Source: Cervus elaphus
Taxonomy: Eukaryota; Chordata; Mammalia; Artiodactyla; Cervidae
DNA length: 64,000 bases
Reading direction: 5' to 3'
NCBI RefSeq assembly: GCF_910594005.1
Contig: NC_057829.1
Location: forward strand, 54,295,001 to 54,359,000
Numbering within the stretch: the stretch's first letter is position 1; each line of letters starts with the position of its first letter. Shown piece by piece: positions 34,701 to 46,265 of the stretch. The position numbers and the translations under genes were made by a program. A model generated the notes under the pieces. It ran no database searches and was not told where the DNA came from. It saw nothing but the letters and a program-made list of their open reading frames with translations.

Positions 34701-34996
34701 AAAGCAATTATACTCCAAAAAATGATCATTGAGAGACTACCACTGACATATATACACTACCATGTGTAAAATAGGTAGCTAGTGGAAGCTGCCGTATAAC
34801 ACAGGGAGCTCAGCTGGGTGCTCTGTGACGACCTAGAGGGGTGCGGTGGGCGTGGGGTGGGAGGGAGGGGATATATGTATACTTACAGCTGATTCATGTT
34901 GTTGGAGAGCAGAAACCAACACAACATTGTAAAGCAATTATCCTCCAATTAAAAATAAAAAAATAATTTTAAAAAAGAACAAATCTAAAACAAAAA
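34701..34996 (+). mobile_element. L1 3' end insertion with target-site duplication
   Basis: L1 3' UTR text: taccatgtgtaaaataggta, gacgacctagaggggtg, agctgattcatgttgttgg and gtaaagcaattatcctccaa, then an A-rich tail. The 12-mer gtccttgcctct occurs at 34689-34700 and 34997-35008. A truncated repeat of the tail phrase (aaagcaattatactccaa) lies at the very start, 34701-34718. Confidence 0.9.
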
Positions 34997-35133
34997 GTCC
35001 TTGCCTCTCTAGCCACTTAGCCACAGGACTAGGATTGGTTGAAAGGGAGCGCAATTTGTGCAAAAACATTACTCTCAGCCCTACCATTTTCCCGTGTTCA
35101 ATCAGAACTTTTAATTTTACTTCCCTTATCTCT

Positions 35134-35345
35134 CTCGCATGGATTCTCTTGTGGTTCAGACAGTAAAGAATCTGCCTGCAATGTGGGAGACCCAGGTTCG
35201 ATTCCTGGGTTAGGAAGATCCCCTAGAGAAGGGAATGGCAACTCACTCCAGTGTTCTTGCCTAGAGAATTCCATGAACAGAGGAGCCTGGTGGACTACAG
35301 TCCATGGGGTCACAAAGAGTCAGATATGACTGAGTGATAACACTT
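35134..35345 (+). mobile_element. Bov-tA SINE with target-site duplication
   Basis: Full unit with B-box-like ggttcgattcctgg and body gagcctggtggactacagtc. The 10-mer ccttatctct lies at 35124-35133 and 35346-35355. Confidence 0.94.
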
Positions 35346-35355
35346 CCTTATCTCT

Positions 35356-36264
35356 AAAATAGAAATAACAGCACCACTTGAGAGAGTGGCTGCCACTATT
35401 AAAGAGAATATATGCAAGCGCTTAGGGCAAAGCTTATGAGCTGTCAGGAAAGGCTTTGTTTCTGACTGTAGTCAAACTGGATCTTATCGGTAGGATTTAT
35501 GGCTGCTTATTCATTCCAGTAGTAAAGCAGATAGATTGGCTTCCTGGGGGGAAAATAAAAGAGCTTTGCATAGATATGATGTGTGCCAAGTTGCTGTGAA
35601 AATAATTTGCACGTATTATCAACGACTCTATAAGGAAAGTAAAATTAGCTCCATCTCAGAGATGTGAAAACTCAGGTTCAAAGACGGTAAAGAATGACTT
35701 CTGGCTTGTATTGCATAATCAGTAAGTAGCAGAATGAAGATTCCAGTGCAAGTCTAACTTGAAAAACTCCATTTGTCCCAGAACAGCAGCTCCACAAGCC
35801 TTGCAAATCCTTCCCCCACCATACAGTCTCCTTATGAGTTTTATGGCATGCTAACCATGAACTTAACTGTGAATGTTTCTAGCATTCTTTGAATTCTGTT
35901 CTTATGTGTTTCTCTGAAAGGATCAAAAATAAGAAGAGAAGGATTCATGCAAGGACATCTCAGGAGGAAGAGGATCAGCAATCACCATATTCCTTGACTT
36001 TGGCTTCCTCTGAATTTCCTTCTCCATCTCTGTTCTAATCCCTCCAGTTTTTCTCTGTGCTTTGGGTGATACAGCATAATGTGTAAGAGATGGATTTAGC
36101 ATCACACTTGGGTCTAAGTGCATCCTCCCTAACTAGTTGCCAGGGTCTTGGGAAATGTTTAATTGAATCTCAGTGTTCTCATCTAGAGAATGGGAGTAAT
36201 AATAGCTACTTGGTATTGAGATGAAGGATGGGAATAGCTTAACTGTGTTTTTCTCACTTTGTAG
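35356..36264. other. Unique sequence with two MIR remnants
   Basis: 35595-35760 shows a MIR pattern (ttatcaacgactctataagg, atctcagagatgtgaaaact). 36075-36215 shows another (ggatttagcatcacacttgg, tcagtgttctcatctagaga, atgggagtaataatagctac). No gene is seen; the 66-codon minus frame is featureless. Confidence 0.6.
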
Positions 36265-36272
36265 TATGCCTA

Positions 36273-36504
36273 CGTGCGTGCAGGCTCATGCTCAGCTGTT
36301 AAGTCGTATCCAACTCTTTGATACCCTAGGGATTGCAGCCTACCAGACTCCTCTGTCCACGGGATTTCCCAGGCAAGATTACTGGAGTGGGTTGCCATTT
36401 CCTCCTCCAGGGGATCTTTCTGACCCAGGGATAGAACCCAAGTCTCCTGCATCTCCTGCATTGGCAGGTGGATTCCTTACTATTGAGCCACCTGAGAAGC
36501 CCAA
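36273..36504 (-). mobile_element. Bov-tA SINE with target-site duplication
   Basis: Reverse-complement copy (tccaactctttgataccct, tactggagtgggttgccatt, gggatagaacccaagtctcc). The 8-mer tatgccta flanks it at 36265-36272 and 36505-36512. Confidence 0.92.
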
Positions 36505-36512
36505 TATGCCTA

Positions 36513-37555
36513 TAGCGAGTGTTTATTTGACAGAATAATTTATATAAATTTGCTTTAAGCTTTGACATGAATGCCACAGGAGGTTTAAAAGGAAAAGTCT
36601 TTCCTGTCTCACAGCCCCAAAGCTTACATCCTTCTGAACATCTCTGAATATTTTCCCTTCCCTTTTACTGTTAGGCTTCTCTTTCTTCTGAGAAGGCAAG
36701 TTATCGTCTAGTTACACTGTTCAATTCCAGATATTTAGACTTATATGCTTTCTCTCCTGGAGATTGCACTCACATTTTACAACAGTTTTCATGATGTTTG
36801 GGGCTGACTCTGTTTCTAGTCTAATCTACCAAAAGTAGTTGAAAGCAAGAGTCTCATTAGTTACTGAATGAACTATTAATCAGTATTACTGATGGAAGGG
36901 TGGTTGAACCATCTCTATGAAGCAATAATTCTCAAGCTTTTTTCACTGTCACATCCTCATCACCTAGAAAATACTGACACACAGCAGGAATGCAATAATA
37001 AACAAACAGACAAATGCTCTTTTTGACAATGTGCTTGTGGGGAAAAACACTGAGCAACCCCCTACCCCCCACCCAGTATACATACATGAACATATTTAGT
37101 TATTATATTTATATACAATTTTATTACTATATATTGTGTACACTAGAAAATACACACCAAAACAAACTAAACAGGGTGAGATGGAAAAGTTAGTAAGAAT
37201 AGAAGTTTTACTATTATTTACTCATGTTTCAACAGTTCTCTACTAAGACTTCAGAGGGAGCAGAGGCAAGGGTAAGAGAAATATCAGTGGTAACTCCAAA
37301 CCATTGTTAAGTTTCTCATCAATCTGTGCCCAGAAGCTTAAGCTTCCACAGTCACTAGTCCTTTCATTCTCTTCTTCTCTGCCTCCAATAAGGAACCCAA
37401 AGGCCTTTGCATCAATAGGTTTGCCCTGCATTCCTAGGAAATGCATAGTATTTCTTCTTTGGCTGATCAAGAAGGAGGAAATGTTTATGTACCTTCCAGA
37501 GAATGCACATAGAATCTTGTGTTTGTTTCCTCCAAAGTGCCAACAAAATAGTCAA
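36513..37555. other. Unique stretch without a gene
   Basis: No recognised repeat. The frames at 37243-37470 and 37304-37735 have no domain; the latter runs into the L1 5' end. A C-rich run lies near 37059-37073. Confidence 0.5.
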
Positions 37556-37568
37556 AAAGTTTATTACA

Positions 37569-40500
37569 GAAAACAAGATGGCAGAGGAGTAGGTGGACAT
37601 GGAGTACATCTCTCTCCACGGATACATCAGGAATACACCTTCAGACACAGATGTGCATGCAGAACACCAGCTGAGAGCAGGCAGAAGTACCTGACCAGTG
37701 GAAAAGAATATGTAGAACCACATAAAACTCGGTAGGACAAAGGAACTAGGGAGAAAAACAGGAGTGTTAGTAGGACTGGACCTGCCCTCAGCGGGTGGGG
37801 GAGCTGAAGCAGGGGTCCTATCCCCACATCAGGGCGATTGTCTGAGTCAGAGAAGAAACACTGAAGGCTGAGAGTGAAACAGCTGATCTGTGGCAGCCTA
37901 AGTGGAATGAGAAGCAGACAATTCTTACCACAAACATACATACCCCGGACAGGGATGCAGGTCCCCTGGAAGGTGTAGCAACTGGGAGCTGGAGTTTAGG
38001 GATTGAGGAGCAATCCCAGGGCGAGGGCTGCTGTTGACTGTGGAGAGATGGATCAAGGGGATGTGAGGGAGATTGTGGTGGAAAATGCCTGTGGAGGAAA
38101 GCTGGGCAGCCACAGAAGCAAGGCGATATTGCTGAGTCATGTGTAGGGGCGGAGCCATCACCATAGCCTCTCTCTCCCCACACGCCAGCATCTGCAGCTG
38201 AGCAACAGAGAGGCTGGCCCGTCAGATGCCTGACTCACTGAACAACAGAGAAGGACCCCACCCAGGGTGCCCATTTAAGTGCCTGACATGCAGATCTACA
38301 GAGCAGGACCCCAGCGAGGTGGGGGGTGGGGGGGTCCCTCTATGCAGAGCTATGGAGAGAGACTGGCCAAAGAGGCCTTCTGATCACCAGCTACAAGAGG
38401 CTCAAAAAAAAAAAAATACTCTGATAGGGCCATGACTCCTGGGGCATAGGCAGTCCATGTACCTGCATGCTTTGCACCACCAGGGTCCACGCAAGTCAAG
38501 CAGCTGCACCACCTTCAAACTCAACTCTCACTGGGACAGAGCTGCCACAGGCAAAAAAAAAAAAAAGAAAGAAAGAAAGAAAGAAAAATCTTGCATCTAT
38601 GCACAAAGGGTCACTTTGCAACCCTATAGATTGTGGCCTGCCAGGCTTCTCTCTCAGGGGGGTTCTCCAGGCAAGAATACTGGAGTGTATTGGCCAATGC
38701 TGGTTGCCGTACCATTCTAGACAACTGTATTTCCTGCTGCCCCAGCCGCCAACTCCCCTGAGTACCTGGTGCTCCCAGAACCCCTGCGACCCAAGCAGCT
38801 GCACCACCTCCACACCTGGCCTCACAGGGGCAAACCCAAGTCCTCCAGGGCAGCCTCAGGAGCAAACCCCCGTGGACGGCCCACATGCGGAGGTGGGAAT
38901 AAAACCACAATTGAAACCCAGGGGCAGTGTGGCTAAGGAAGAAGACCCAACACCTGCCCACCAGCTGTACAAGCCACAAATTAAATCCACATGATCAACT
39001 AGGCAGACTCTGTGTCTATGGAATGTGTAAAAGGACATTGAGAGCTCCCACAAAAGAAGACACACTAGTTCTGATAGCTGTGGACATTGGAGGCAGGAAC
39101 ACACAGGAGTAGGGCCAGATTAGAATCTGAGCGGCCCCCACAGCAGGCCCAGAGATCTGCACAGTGCTGGAGGGCATCCTAGGGAGGCGAGGTGGACTGT
39201 GACTCCCACGAGGGAAAGGACTCTGACAGCAGTGACTCAAGAAACACATTTATTATTCTTATGTTTTGACTTGTTCTGCAGATTCTTTTGGATTTTTTTC
39301 TTTTTTTTCCTTTGTCCCCCTCTCTGTTGGAGTTGTTGATTTTATTGGCACTATGAAATCTAATTAAGCTTTTGAGCTTTTTTTACCCCCTCAAGTCACA
39401 TTTTTTATAGTTATAAACCTTTGCCTCTACATTGGGCTTTTGGAGTTCTGTGGTGTTTTCCCTTTTCCTTTTCTCTTTTTTTAATTTTAATTTTTTAAAC
39501 CTATTAGTATTTTTCTACACTTATTCCTTTGTTTGCTTTTCCTACAGTTCTTTTCCCCTTGCAGTTAACCTTTAATGTATGTAAATCTTCTTTATCTACC
39601 TCTATTTAACTTTGTATATCTATTTTTTCTTTTCTTTCTTTCCTTTCCTCTCAACATATTTGTTAGTTTTATTTTCATTGCTTTATTCCCCAATTGGCAC
39701 CTTGCTTTAGTTTTGTTTTCCAGTTTGTGTTTTAGTTAGTTTTGTTCTTAACTGGTAGATATAATGTTTGGTTTCCTTTACCAGGTCAATCTATTGTACT
39801 TTATTTTTGTTGGACTGTTTTGATTTTGCTTATGGGTGTATATGCATATGTGTATATTCAGTCACACTTTTTATTGTTGTTATAAACCTCTGCCTCTACA
39901 TTGGGCTTTTGCAGTTCTGTGGAGTTTACCTTTTTTTTTTTTTTTAATTTTAATTTAAAATTTTTAAACCTATTATAATTTTTTCTACACTTATTTCTTT
40001 GTTTGCTTTTCCTACTGTTCTTTTCCCCTTGCAGTTAACCTTTAATGTATATTAATCTTCTTTATCTACCTCTATTTAACTTTGTATATCTATTTTTTCT
40101 TTTCTTTCTTTCCTTTCCTCTCAACATATTTGTTAGTTTTATTTTCATTGCTTTATTCCCCAATTGACACATTGCTTTAGTTTTGTTTTCCAGTTTGTGT
40201 TTTAGTTAGTTTTGTTCTTAACTGGTAGATATAATTTTTGCTTTCCTTTGTTTTCTGGATCAATCTATTGTACTTTATTTTAGTTGGGCTTTTGACTTTG
40301 CTTATTGGTGTATATGTATATGTGTATATTCCACTATTTTAATTATTATTTGCCTGATTTTATAACTGCCATTTGTCTGGGATTCATCTTTGGTTTCTCA
40401 TTTTTGAATATTTGTTTTAGTCTCACTTAATGCAATAGAAAACCACTTGTGGAATCTTCATTACTGACCAGGGATCAAGCCCCGAGCCTTTGGAGTGGGA

Positions 40501-40891
40501 ACACTGACTCCAAGACCCTAGACTACTAGGGAACTAACCCTGCTGCTGCTGCCTAGGGAGTATCAAATGGTGAAAACTTACACAAAGGAAACCACTTGAA
40601 TACAAGACCTGGCATCACTCAACCACCAGTAGCATCCTGTGCAGGACGCCTCATCTAAACAACAAATAAAACAAAATACAAACCCAATCATCAGCAGACA
40701 GGAGTACCACCTCACTCAGCCTTGCCCATCAGAGGAAAAATAAAACAAAACAAAAAAACTCAGCACAAATCTCACCTCATACAAAGCTTACACAAGCCAT
40801 TGGACCAACTTTAGGAAGGAAGAAATCAAAAGGAAGAAGGAATTCAACCTGGGAAAAGGATTCCTCAAGCACAATGAATTTTTTTTAAAAA
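37569..40891 (+). promoter_or_regulatory. L1 5' UTR (internal promoter region)
   Basis: L1 5' UTRs carry an internal sense promoter; that role is family knowledge, not shown here. The element opens with aaacaagatggcagagg, and caagatggc at 37574-37582 resembles a YY1 site. 37.7-39.2 kb is relatively GC-rich. An A-run followed by (gaaa)n lies at about 38554-38587. 38607-38690 resembles an antisense Bov-A fragment. 39250-40430 is T-rich and holds a tandem ~466-bp repeat. A long 3.3-kb UTR is unusual compared with human L1 (about 0.9 kb). Confidence 0.8.
39395..40331 (+). repeat. Tandem ~466-bp units in the L1 5' UTR
   Basis: Copy 1 is about 39395-39860 and copy 2 about 39861-40331. Shared text includes ttgcctctac/ctgcctctac, attgggctttt, cccttgcagttaacctttaa, cctctcaacatatttgttag, tgttcttaactggtagatat and a gtatatgtgtatattc-like end. 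The copies differ by scattered substitutions and a few indels. Confidence 0.93.
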
Positions 40892-42052
40892 ATGAAAAAG
40901 CAGAGAAATACTACACAAATGAAGGAACAAATTAGAAACACAGAAGTCCAAATAGATGAAGAGTAAATAGGCAAACTATCTGAAAAAGAATTCAGAATAA
41001 AAAGATGATCAAAACCCCTGAAAACAGAATGGAGAAAAGGCAAGAATCAATTAACAAAGACCTAGAAGAATTAAAGAATAAACACACAGAGACAAACAAC
41101 ACAATTACTGAAATTAAAAATACTCTAAAGCAATCAATAGCAGAATATCTGAAGCAGAAGAACGAATCAGTGAGCTGGAAGATAAAATGATGGAAATAAC
41201 TTCCGAAGAGCAGAATAAAGTAAAAAGAATGGAGAGAACTGAAGATAGTCTCAGAGACCTCTGGGACAATATCAAACATACCAACCTTCTAATTATAGGG
41301 GGTCCCAGAAGAAGTGGAGAAGGCAATGGTAACCCATTCCAGTACTCTTGCCTGGAAAATCCCATGGACGGAGGAGCCTGGTAGGCTGCAGTCCATGGGG
41401 TCGCAAAGGGTCAGACACGACTGAGTGACTACACTTTCACTTTTCACTTTCATGCTTTGGAGAAGGAAATGGCAATCCACTCCAGTGTTCTTGCCTGGAG
41501 AATCCCAGGGACGGGGGAGCCTGGTGGGCTGCCGTCTATGGGGTCGCACAGACTCGAACACAACTGAAGTGACTTAGCAGCAGCAGAAGAAGAAGAGAAA
41601 AAGAGAAGGTATGAGAAAATTTTGAAGAGATTATATTTGAAAATTTCCCCAACATGGAAAAGGAAATAGTCAATCAATCCAAGAGATGCAGAGTCCCATA
41701 CAGGATAAACCCAAGGAGAAACATGCCAAGACACATACTAATCAAACTAAACAAGACTAAACACAAAGAAAGAACGTTAAAAGCAGCAAGGGAAAAGCAA
41801 CAAGTAACATACAAGGGAAACCCCATATGTTTAACAGCTGATGTTTCAGCAGAAACTCTGCAGGCCAGAAGGGAAGGGCAGAATATTTTCAATGTACTGA
41901 AAAGGAAAAACCAACAACCAAGATTACTGTACCCAGCAAGGACCTCATTCAAAATTGATGGAGAAATAAAAAACTTTTCAGACAAGCATAAGTTAAGAGA
42001 ATTCAGTACCATCAAACCAACTTTACAACAAATGTTAAAGGGACTTATATAG
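40892..42052 (+). pseudogene. L1 ORF1 (RNA-binding chaperone) remnant
   Basis: ORF1p binds L1 RNA as a trimeric chaperone. The start at 40892 (MKKQRNTTQMKEQ) fits upstream of a charged coiled-coil region. TAA at 40964-40966 stops that frame. A shifted frame at 41005 reads ENRMEKRQESINKDLEELKN, and another at 41187 reads VKRMERTEDSLRDLWDN followed by the RRM start NLLIIG. The BOV-A2 at 41315-41584 interrupts it. The C-terminal domain resumes (41654-42052) with KERTLKAAREKQQVTYKGNP, ETLQARREGQNIF and LREFSTIKPTLQQMLKGLI. It is broken by stop, frameshift and insertion. Confidence 0.9.
41315..41584 (+). mobile_element. BOV-A2 inserted in L1 ORF1
   Basis: Two Bov-A monomers with the tttcacttttcactttcatg linker and the AGC tail (ttagcagcagc). 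The 8-mer agaagaag lies at 41307-41314 and 41585-41592, inside the acidic Glu-rich segment after the RRM start. It is closely similar to the BOV-A2 at 6370. Confidence 0.95.
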
Positions 42053-42109
42053 TCAAGAAATACAACAGAAGAAAAAGATCTACAAAATCAACCCCATACC
42101 ATTAAGAAA

Positions 42110-45100
42110 ATCGCAATAGGGACATATATAACAATAATTACTTTAAATGTAAATGGATTAAATGCTCCAACCAAAAGACACAGCCTGGCTGAATGGATAC
42201 AAAAACATGACCCATATATATATGTTGTCTACAAGAAACCCATTTCAGACCTAAAGACACATATAGACTGAAAGTGAGAGGATGAAAAAATATATTCCAT
42301 GTCAATGGGAAGCAAAAGAAAGCTGGAGTCGCAATCTTCATATCAGACAAAACAGACCTTAAAATAAAGAAGATTACAAGAGTAAGGAAGGACACCATAT
42401 AAAAATCAAGGGGTCAATCCAAAAGGAAAACATAACCATTGTAAATATCTATGCACCTAACATACAAGCACCTCAATACATAAGACAAACATTTAAAGAC
42501 ATAAAAGGAGAAATTGACAGTAACACAATAATATAGTAGACTTTAACACCCCTCTCATGCTAATGGACAGGTCATCAAAACAGAAAAGTAATAAGGAAAC
42601 ACAAGTCTTAAATGATACATTAGATGAGATGGATCTCATTGATATCTTCAGGACATCACATCCAAATGCAGAAGAATACACCTTCTTCTCAAGTGCACAT
42701 GGAACATTCTCCAGGATAGGCCACATTTTGGGTCACAAATCAAACCTCAGTAAATTTAAGAAAATTGAAATCGTATCAAGCATCTTCTCCGATCACAACG
42801 CTATGAGACTAGATATCAATTACAAGAAAAAAAAACTGTAAGAAACACAAACACATGGAGATTAAACAATATGTTTCTAAGTAACCAACAGGTTACTGAA
42901 GAAATCAAAAGAGAAATCGAAATATTTCTAGAAACAAATGACAATGAAAACATGACATTCAAAACCTATGGGATACAGCAAAAGCAGTTCTAAGAGGGAA
43001 GTTTATAGCAATACAATCCTACCTCAAGAAACAAGAAAAACATCAGATAGACAACCTAACTTTACACCTAAAACAATTGGAAAAAGAAGAAGAACAACAA
43101 TAAAAAAAAATTAGTAGAAGGAAAGAAATCATAAAGATCTGAGCAGAAATAAATGAAAAATGAAAGAAACAATAGTAAAGATTAATAAAACTAAAAGCTG
43201 GTTCTTTGGGAAGAGAAACAAAATTGACAAACCTTTGGCCAGACTCATCAAGAAAAAAAGAAAGAGGAATCAAATCAACAAAATTAGAAATGAAAAAGGA
43301 GAGGTTACAACAGACAATGCAGAAAAACAAAGGATTATAAGAGACTATTATGAACAATTATATGGCAATAAAATGGATAACCTGGAAGAAAAGGACAGAT
43401 TCTTAGAAAAGTTCAATCTTCCAAGATCAAACCAGGAAGAAATAGAAATTACGAGCCACCCAATTACAAGCACTGAAATTGAAGCTGTGATCAAAAATCT
43501 CCCAAAAATCAAAAGCCCAGGACCAGATGGTTTCACAGGAGAATTCTATCAAATATTTAGAAAAGAGCTAATGCCTATCCTTCTAAAACTCTTTCAAAAA
43601 ACTGCAGAGACAGGAACACTTCCAAAATCACTCTATGAGGCCACCAAAACCAGACAAACACAACACAAAAAAGAAAACTACAGGCCAACATCACTGACGA
43701 ACATAGATGGAAATATCCTCAACAAAATTTTAGCAAACAGAATTCAACAACACATCAAAAAACTCATACACCGTGATCAAGCTGGGTTTACTCCAGGGAT
43801 GCAAGGATTCTTCAATATATGCAAATCAATCAGTGTGATACACCATATTAACAAATTGAAAGATAAAAACCACATGATCATCTCAATAGATGCAGGAAAA
43901 GCCTTTGACAAAATTCAGCATCCATTTATGATTAAGACTCTTCAAAAAATGGGCATAGGAGGAATTTACCTCAACATAGTAAAGGCCATATATGATAAGT
44001 CTACAGCAAACATTATTCTCAATGGTGGAAAACTGAAAGCATTCCCCCAAAGATCAGGAATAAGACAAGGGTGTCCAATTTCCCCACTATTATTCAACAT
44101 AGTTCGAGGAGTCCTAGCTACAGCAATCAGAGAAGAAAAAGAAATAAAAGGAATTCAGATCAGAAAAGTAAAACTCTCACTGTTTGCAGATGATATGATA
44201 CTGTATACAGAAAACCCTAAAGATAGTATCAGAAAATTACTAGAGCTAATCAGTGAATTTAGCAAAGTTGCAGGATACAAAATCAATACACAGAAATCAC
44301 TTGCATTTCTATATACTAACAATGAAAAATTAGAAAGACAAATTAAGGAATCAATCCCATTCACCATTGCAACAAAAAGAATTAAATATCTAGAAATAAA
44401 CTTACCTAAGGAGACAAAAGAACTGTACATAGAAAATTATGAGACACTAATGAAAGAAATCAAAGATAATATATTCCTGGGTAGAAATCCCATGTTCCTG
44501 GGTAGGAGGAATCAATATTGTGAAAATGACTATACTACCAAACACAGTCTACACATTCAATGTGATCCCTATCAAATTACCAATGTCATTTCTCACAGAA
44601 CTAGAACAAAAAATTTCACAATTCGTATGGAAAACAAAAGACTCCGAATAGCCAAAGCAGTCTTGAGAAAGAAGAATGGAGCTGGAGGAATCAATCTTCC
44701 TGACCTCAGATTATACTACAAAGCTACAGTCATCAAGACAGGATCGTACTGACACAAAAGCAGAAATATAAACCAATGGAACAAGATAGAAAGCTCAGAA
44801 ATAAACCCATGCACCTATGGGGACCTTATCTTTGACAAAGGAGGCAAGAATATACAATGAGGCCAAGAAAGCCTCTTTGATAAATGATGCTGGGGAAACT
44901 GGACAGCTACATGTAAAAGTATGAAATTAAAACACTTCCTAACACCAGACACAAAGATAAACTCAAAGTGGATTAAAGACCTAAGTGTAAGATCAGAAAC
45001 TATAAAACTCTTAGAGGAAAACATAGGCAGAACACTCGATGACATAAATCAAAACAAGATCCTCTATGACCCACCTCCTAGAGTAAAGGAAAGAAAACTA

Positions 45101-45796
45101 AAAGTAAACAAATGGGCCCTGATTAAACTTAAAAGCTTTTGCACAGAAAAGGAATAAGTAAGGTGAAAAGACAACCCTCAGAATGGGAGAAAATAATAGC
45201 AAATGAAACAACTTACAAAGGATGAATCTCCAAAATATACAAGCAGCTCATACAACTCAAAGCCAGAAAAACAAACAACCCAATAAAAAAGTGGGGAAAA
45301 GACCTAAACAGACATTTCTCCAAAGAAGACATACAGATGGCTAAGAAACACATGAAAATATGCTCAAAAATCACTCATTATTAGAGAAATGCAAATCAAA
45401 ACTACAATGAGATATCACCTCGCACTGGTCATAATGGCCATCATCAAAAAGTCTACAAACTATAAATGCTGGAGAGGCTGGGGAGAAAAGGGAACGCTCT
45501 TGCACTGTTGGTGGGAATGTAAATTGATATAGCCACTATGGAAGATGGCATGGAGAGTCCTTAAAAAACTAGGAATAAAACCACCATATGACTCAGCAAT
45601 CCCACTCCTAGGCATATACCCTGAGGAAACCAAAATTGAAAATGACACATGTATCCCATTGTTCATTGCAGCACTATTTACAATAGCTAGAACATGGAAG
45701 CAAGCTAGATGTCCATTGACAGATGAATGGATAAAGTCATGATACATATATACAATGGAATATTACTCAGCCATAAAAAGGAATGCCTTTGAGTGA
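42110..45796 (+). pseudogene. L1 ORF2 (endonuclease-reverse transcriptase) remnant
   Basis: ORF2p nicks target DNA and reverse transcribes L1 RNA there. The expected start reads ATC (42110-42112) where related L1s have ATG. The endonuclease begins ITIITLNVNGLNAPTKRHS; a 2-bp gain near 42220 shifts the QETH box out of frame, and TGA at 42283-42285 replaces a Trp codon. The longest surviving frame is 43160-44752, 530 codons, holding most of the reverse transcriptase: SPGPDGFTGEFYQ, DAGKAFDKI, RQGCPISPLLFNI and the catalytic FADD at residues 342-345. A later frame (44921-45157) reads FLTPDTKINSKWIKDLSV. The C-terminal Cys-rich domain is at about 45470-45530, and the ORF ends at 45794-45796. Not functional. 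Confidence 0.92.
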
Positions 45797-46252
45797 GTTC
45801 TAATGAGGTGGATGAACCTAGATCCTATTATACAGAGTGAAGTGAGTCAGAAAGAGAAAGATAAATATCATATTCTAATGCATATATACGGAATCTAGAA
45901 AAATGGTACTAAAGCATTTACTTACAAGGCACAATGGAGAAACAGACAAAGAGACTTGTGGACATGGGGAGAGGGAAGGAGAGGGTGAGATGTATGGAAA
46001 GAATAACATGGAAACTTACATCACCATATGTAAAATGGATAGCTAAAGGGAATTTGCTGTATGGCTAAGGAAACTCAAACAGGGGCTCTGTATCAACCTA
46101 GAGGGGTGGGATGGGGAGGGAGATGGGAGGGAAGTTCAAAAGGGAGGGATTATATGTATGTCGATGGCTGATTCATGTTGAGGTTTGACAGAAAACAACA
46201 AAATTCTGTAAAGCAATTATCCTTCAATAAAAAATAAATAAATTATTTTTTT
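45797..46252 (+). mobile_element. L1 3' UTR and A-rich tail
   Basis: Non-coding end with gatgaacctagatcctatta, atcaacctagaggggtggga, ggctgattcatgttgagg and gtaaagcaattatccttcaa, followed by aaaaaataaataaatta. A G-rich purine tract lies at 46105-46150, a feature shared by many L1 3' UTRs. Confidence 0.9.
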
Positions 46253-46265
46253 AAAGTGTATTACA

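Larger units (their letters stand above)
37569..46252 (+). mobile_element. Near-full-length L1 (L1_BT-like)
   Basis: The element has all L1 parts in order: 5' UTR (37569-40891), ORF1 (40892-42052), ORF2 (42110-45796) and 3' UTR (45797-46252) ending in an A-rich tail. Imperfect 13-mers flank it: aaagtttattaca at 37556-37568 and aaagtgtattaca at 46253-46265, one mismatch. The span is ~8.7 kb because of a long 5' UTR and a ~270-bp BOV-A2 in ORF1. Both frames are broken, so this copy is not autonomous. The duplication mismatch and decay suggest moderate age. Confidence 0.93.

Noticed and set aside
37304..37735. 143-codon plus-strand open frame across the L1 5' end
   Set aside because: It crosses the target-site duplication and the start of the L1, so it is a chimeric accident.
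38554..38587. (GAAA)n tract as a separate microsatellite locus
   Set aside because: It is part of the L1 5' UTR and short; it is noted there.
39250..40430. T-rich tract with repeated units as a CRISPR or satellite array
   Set aside because: Only two long units without spacers, located inside an L1 5' UTR.
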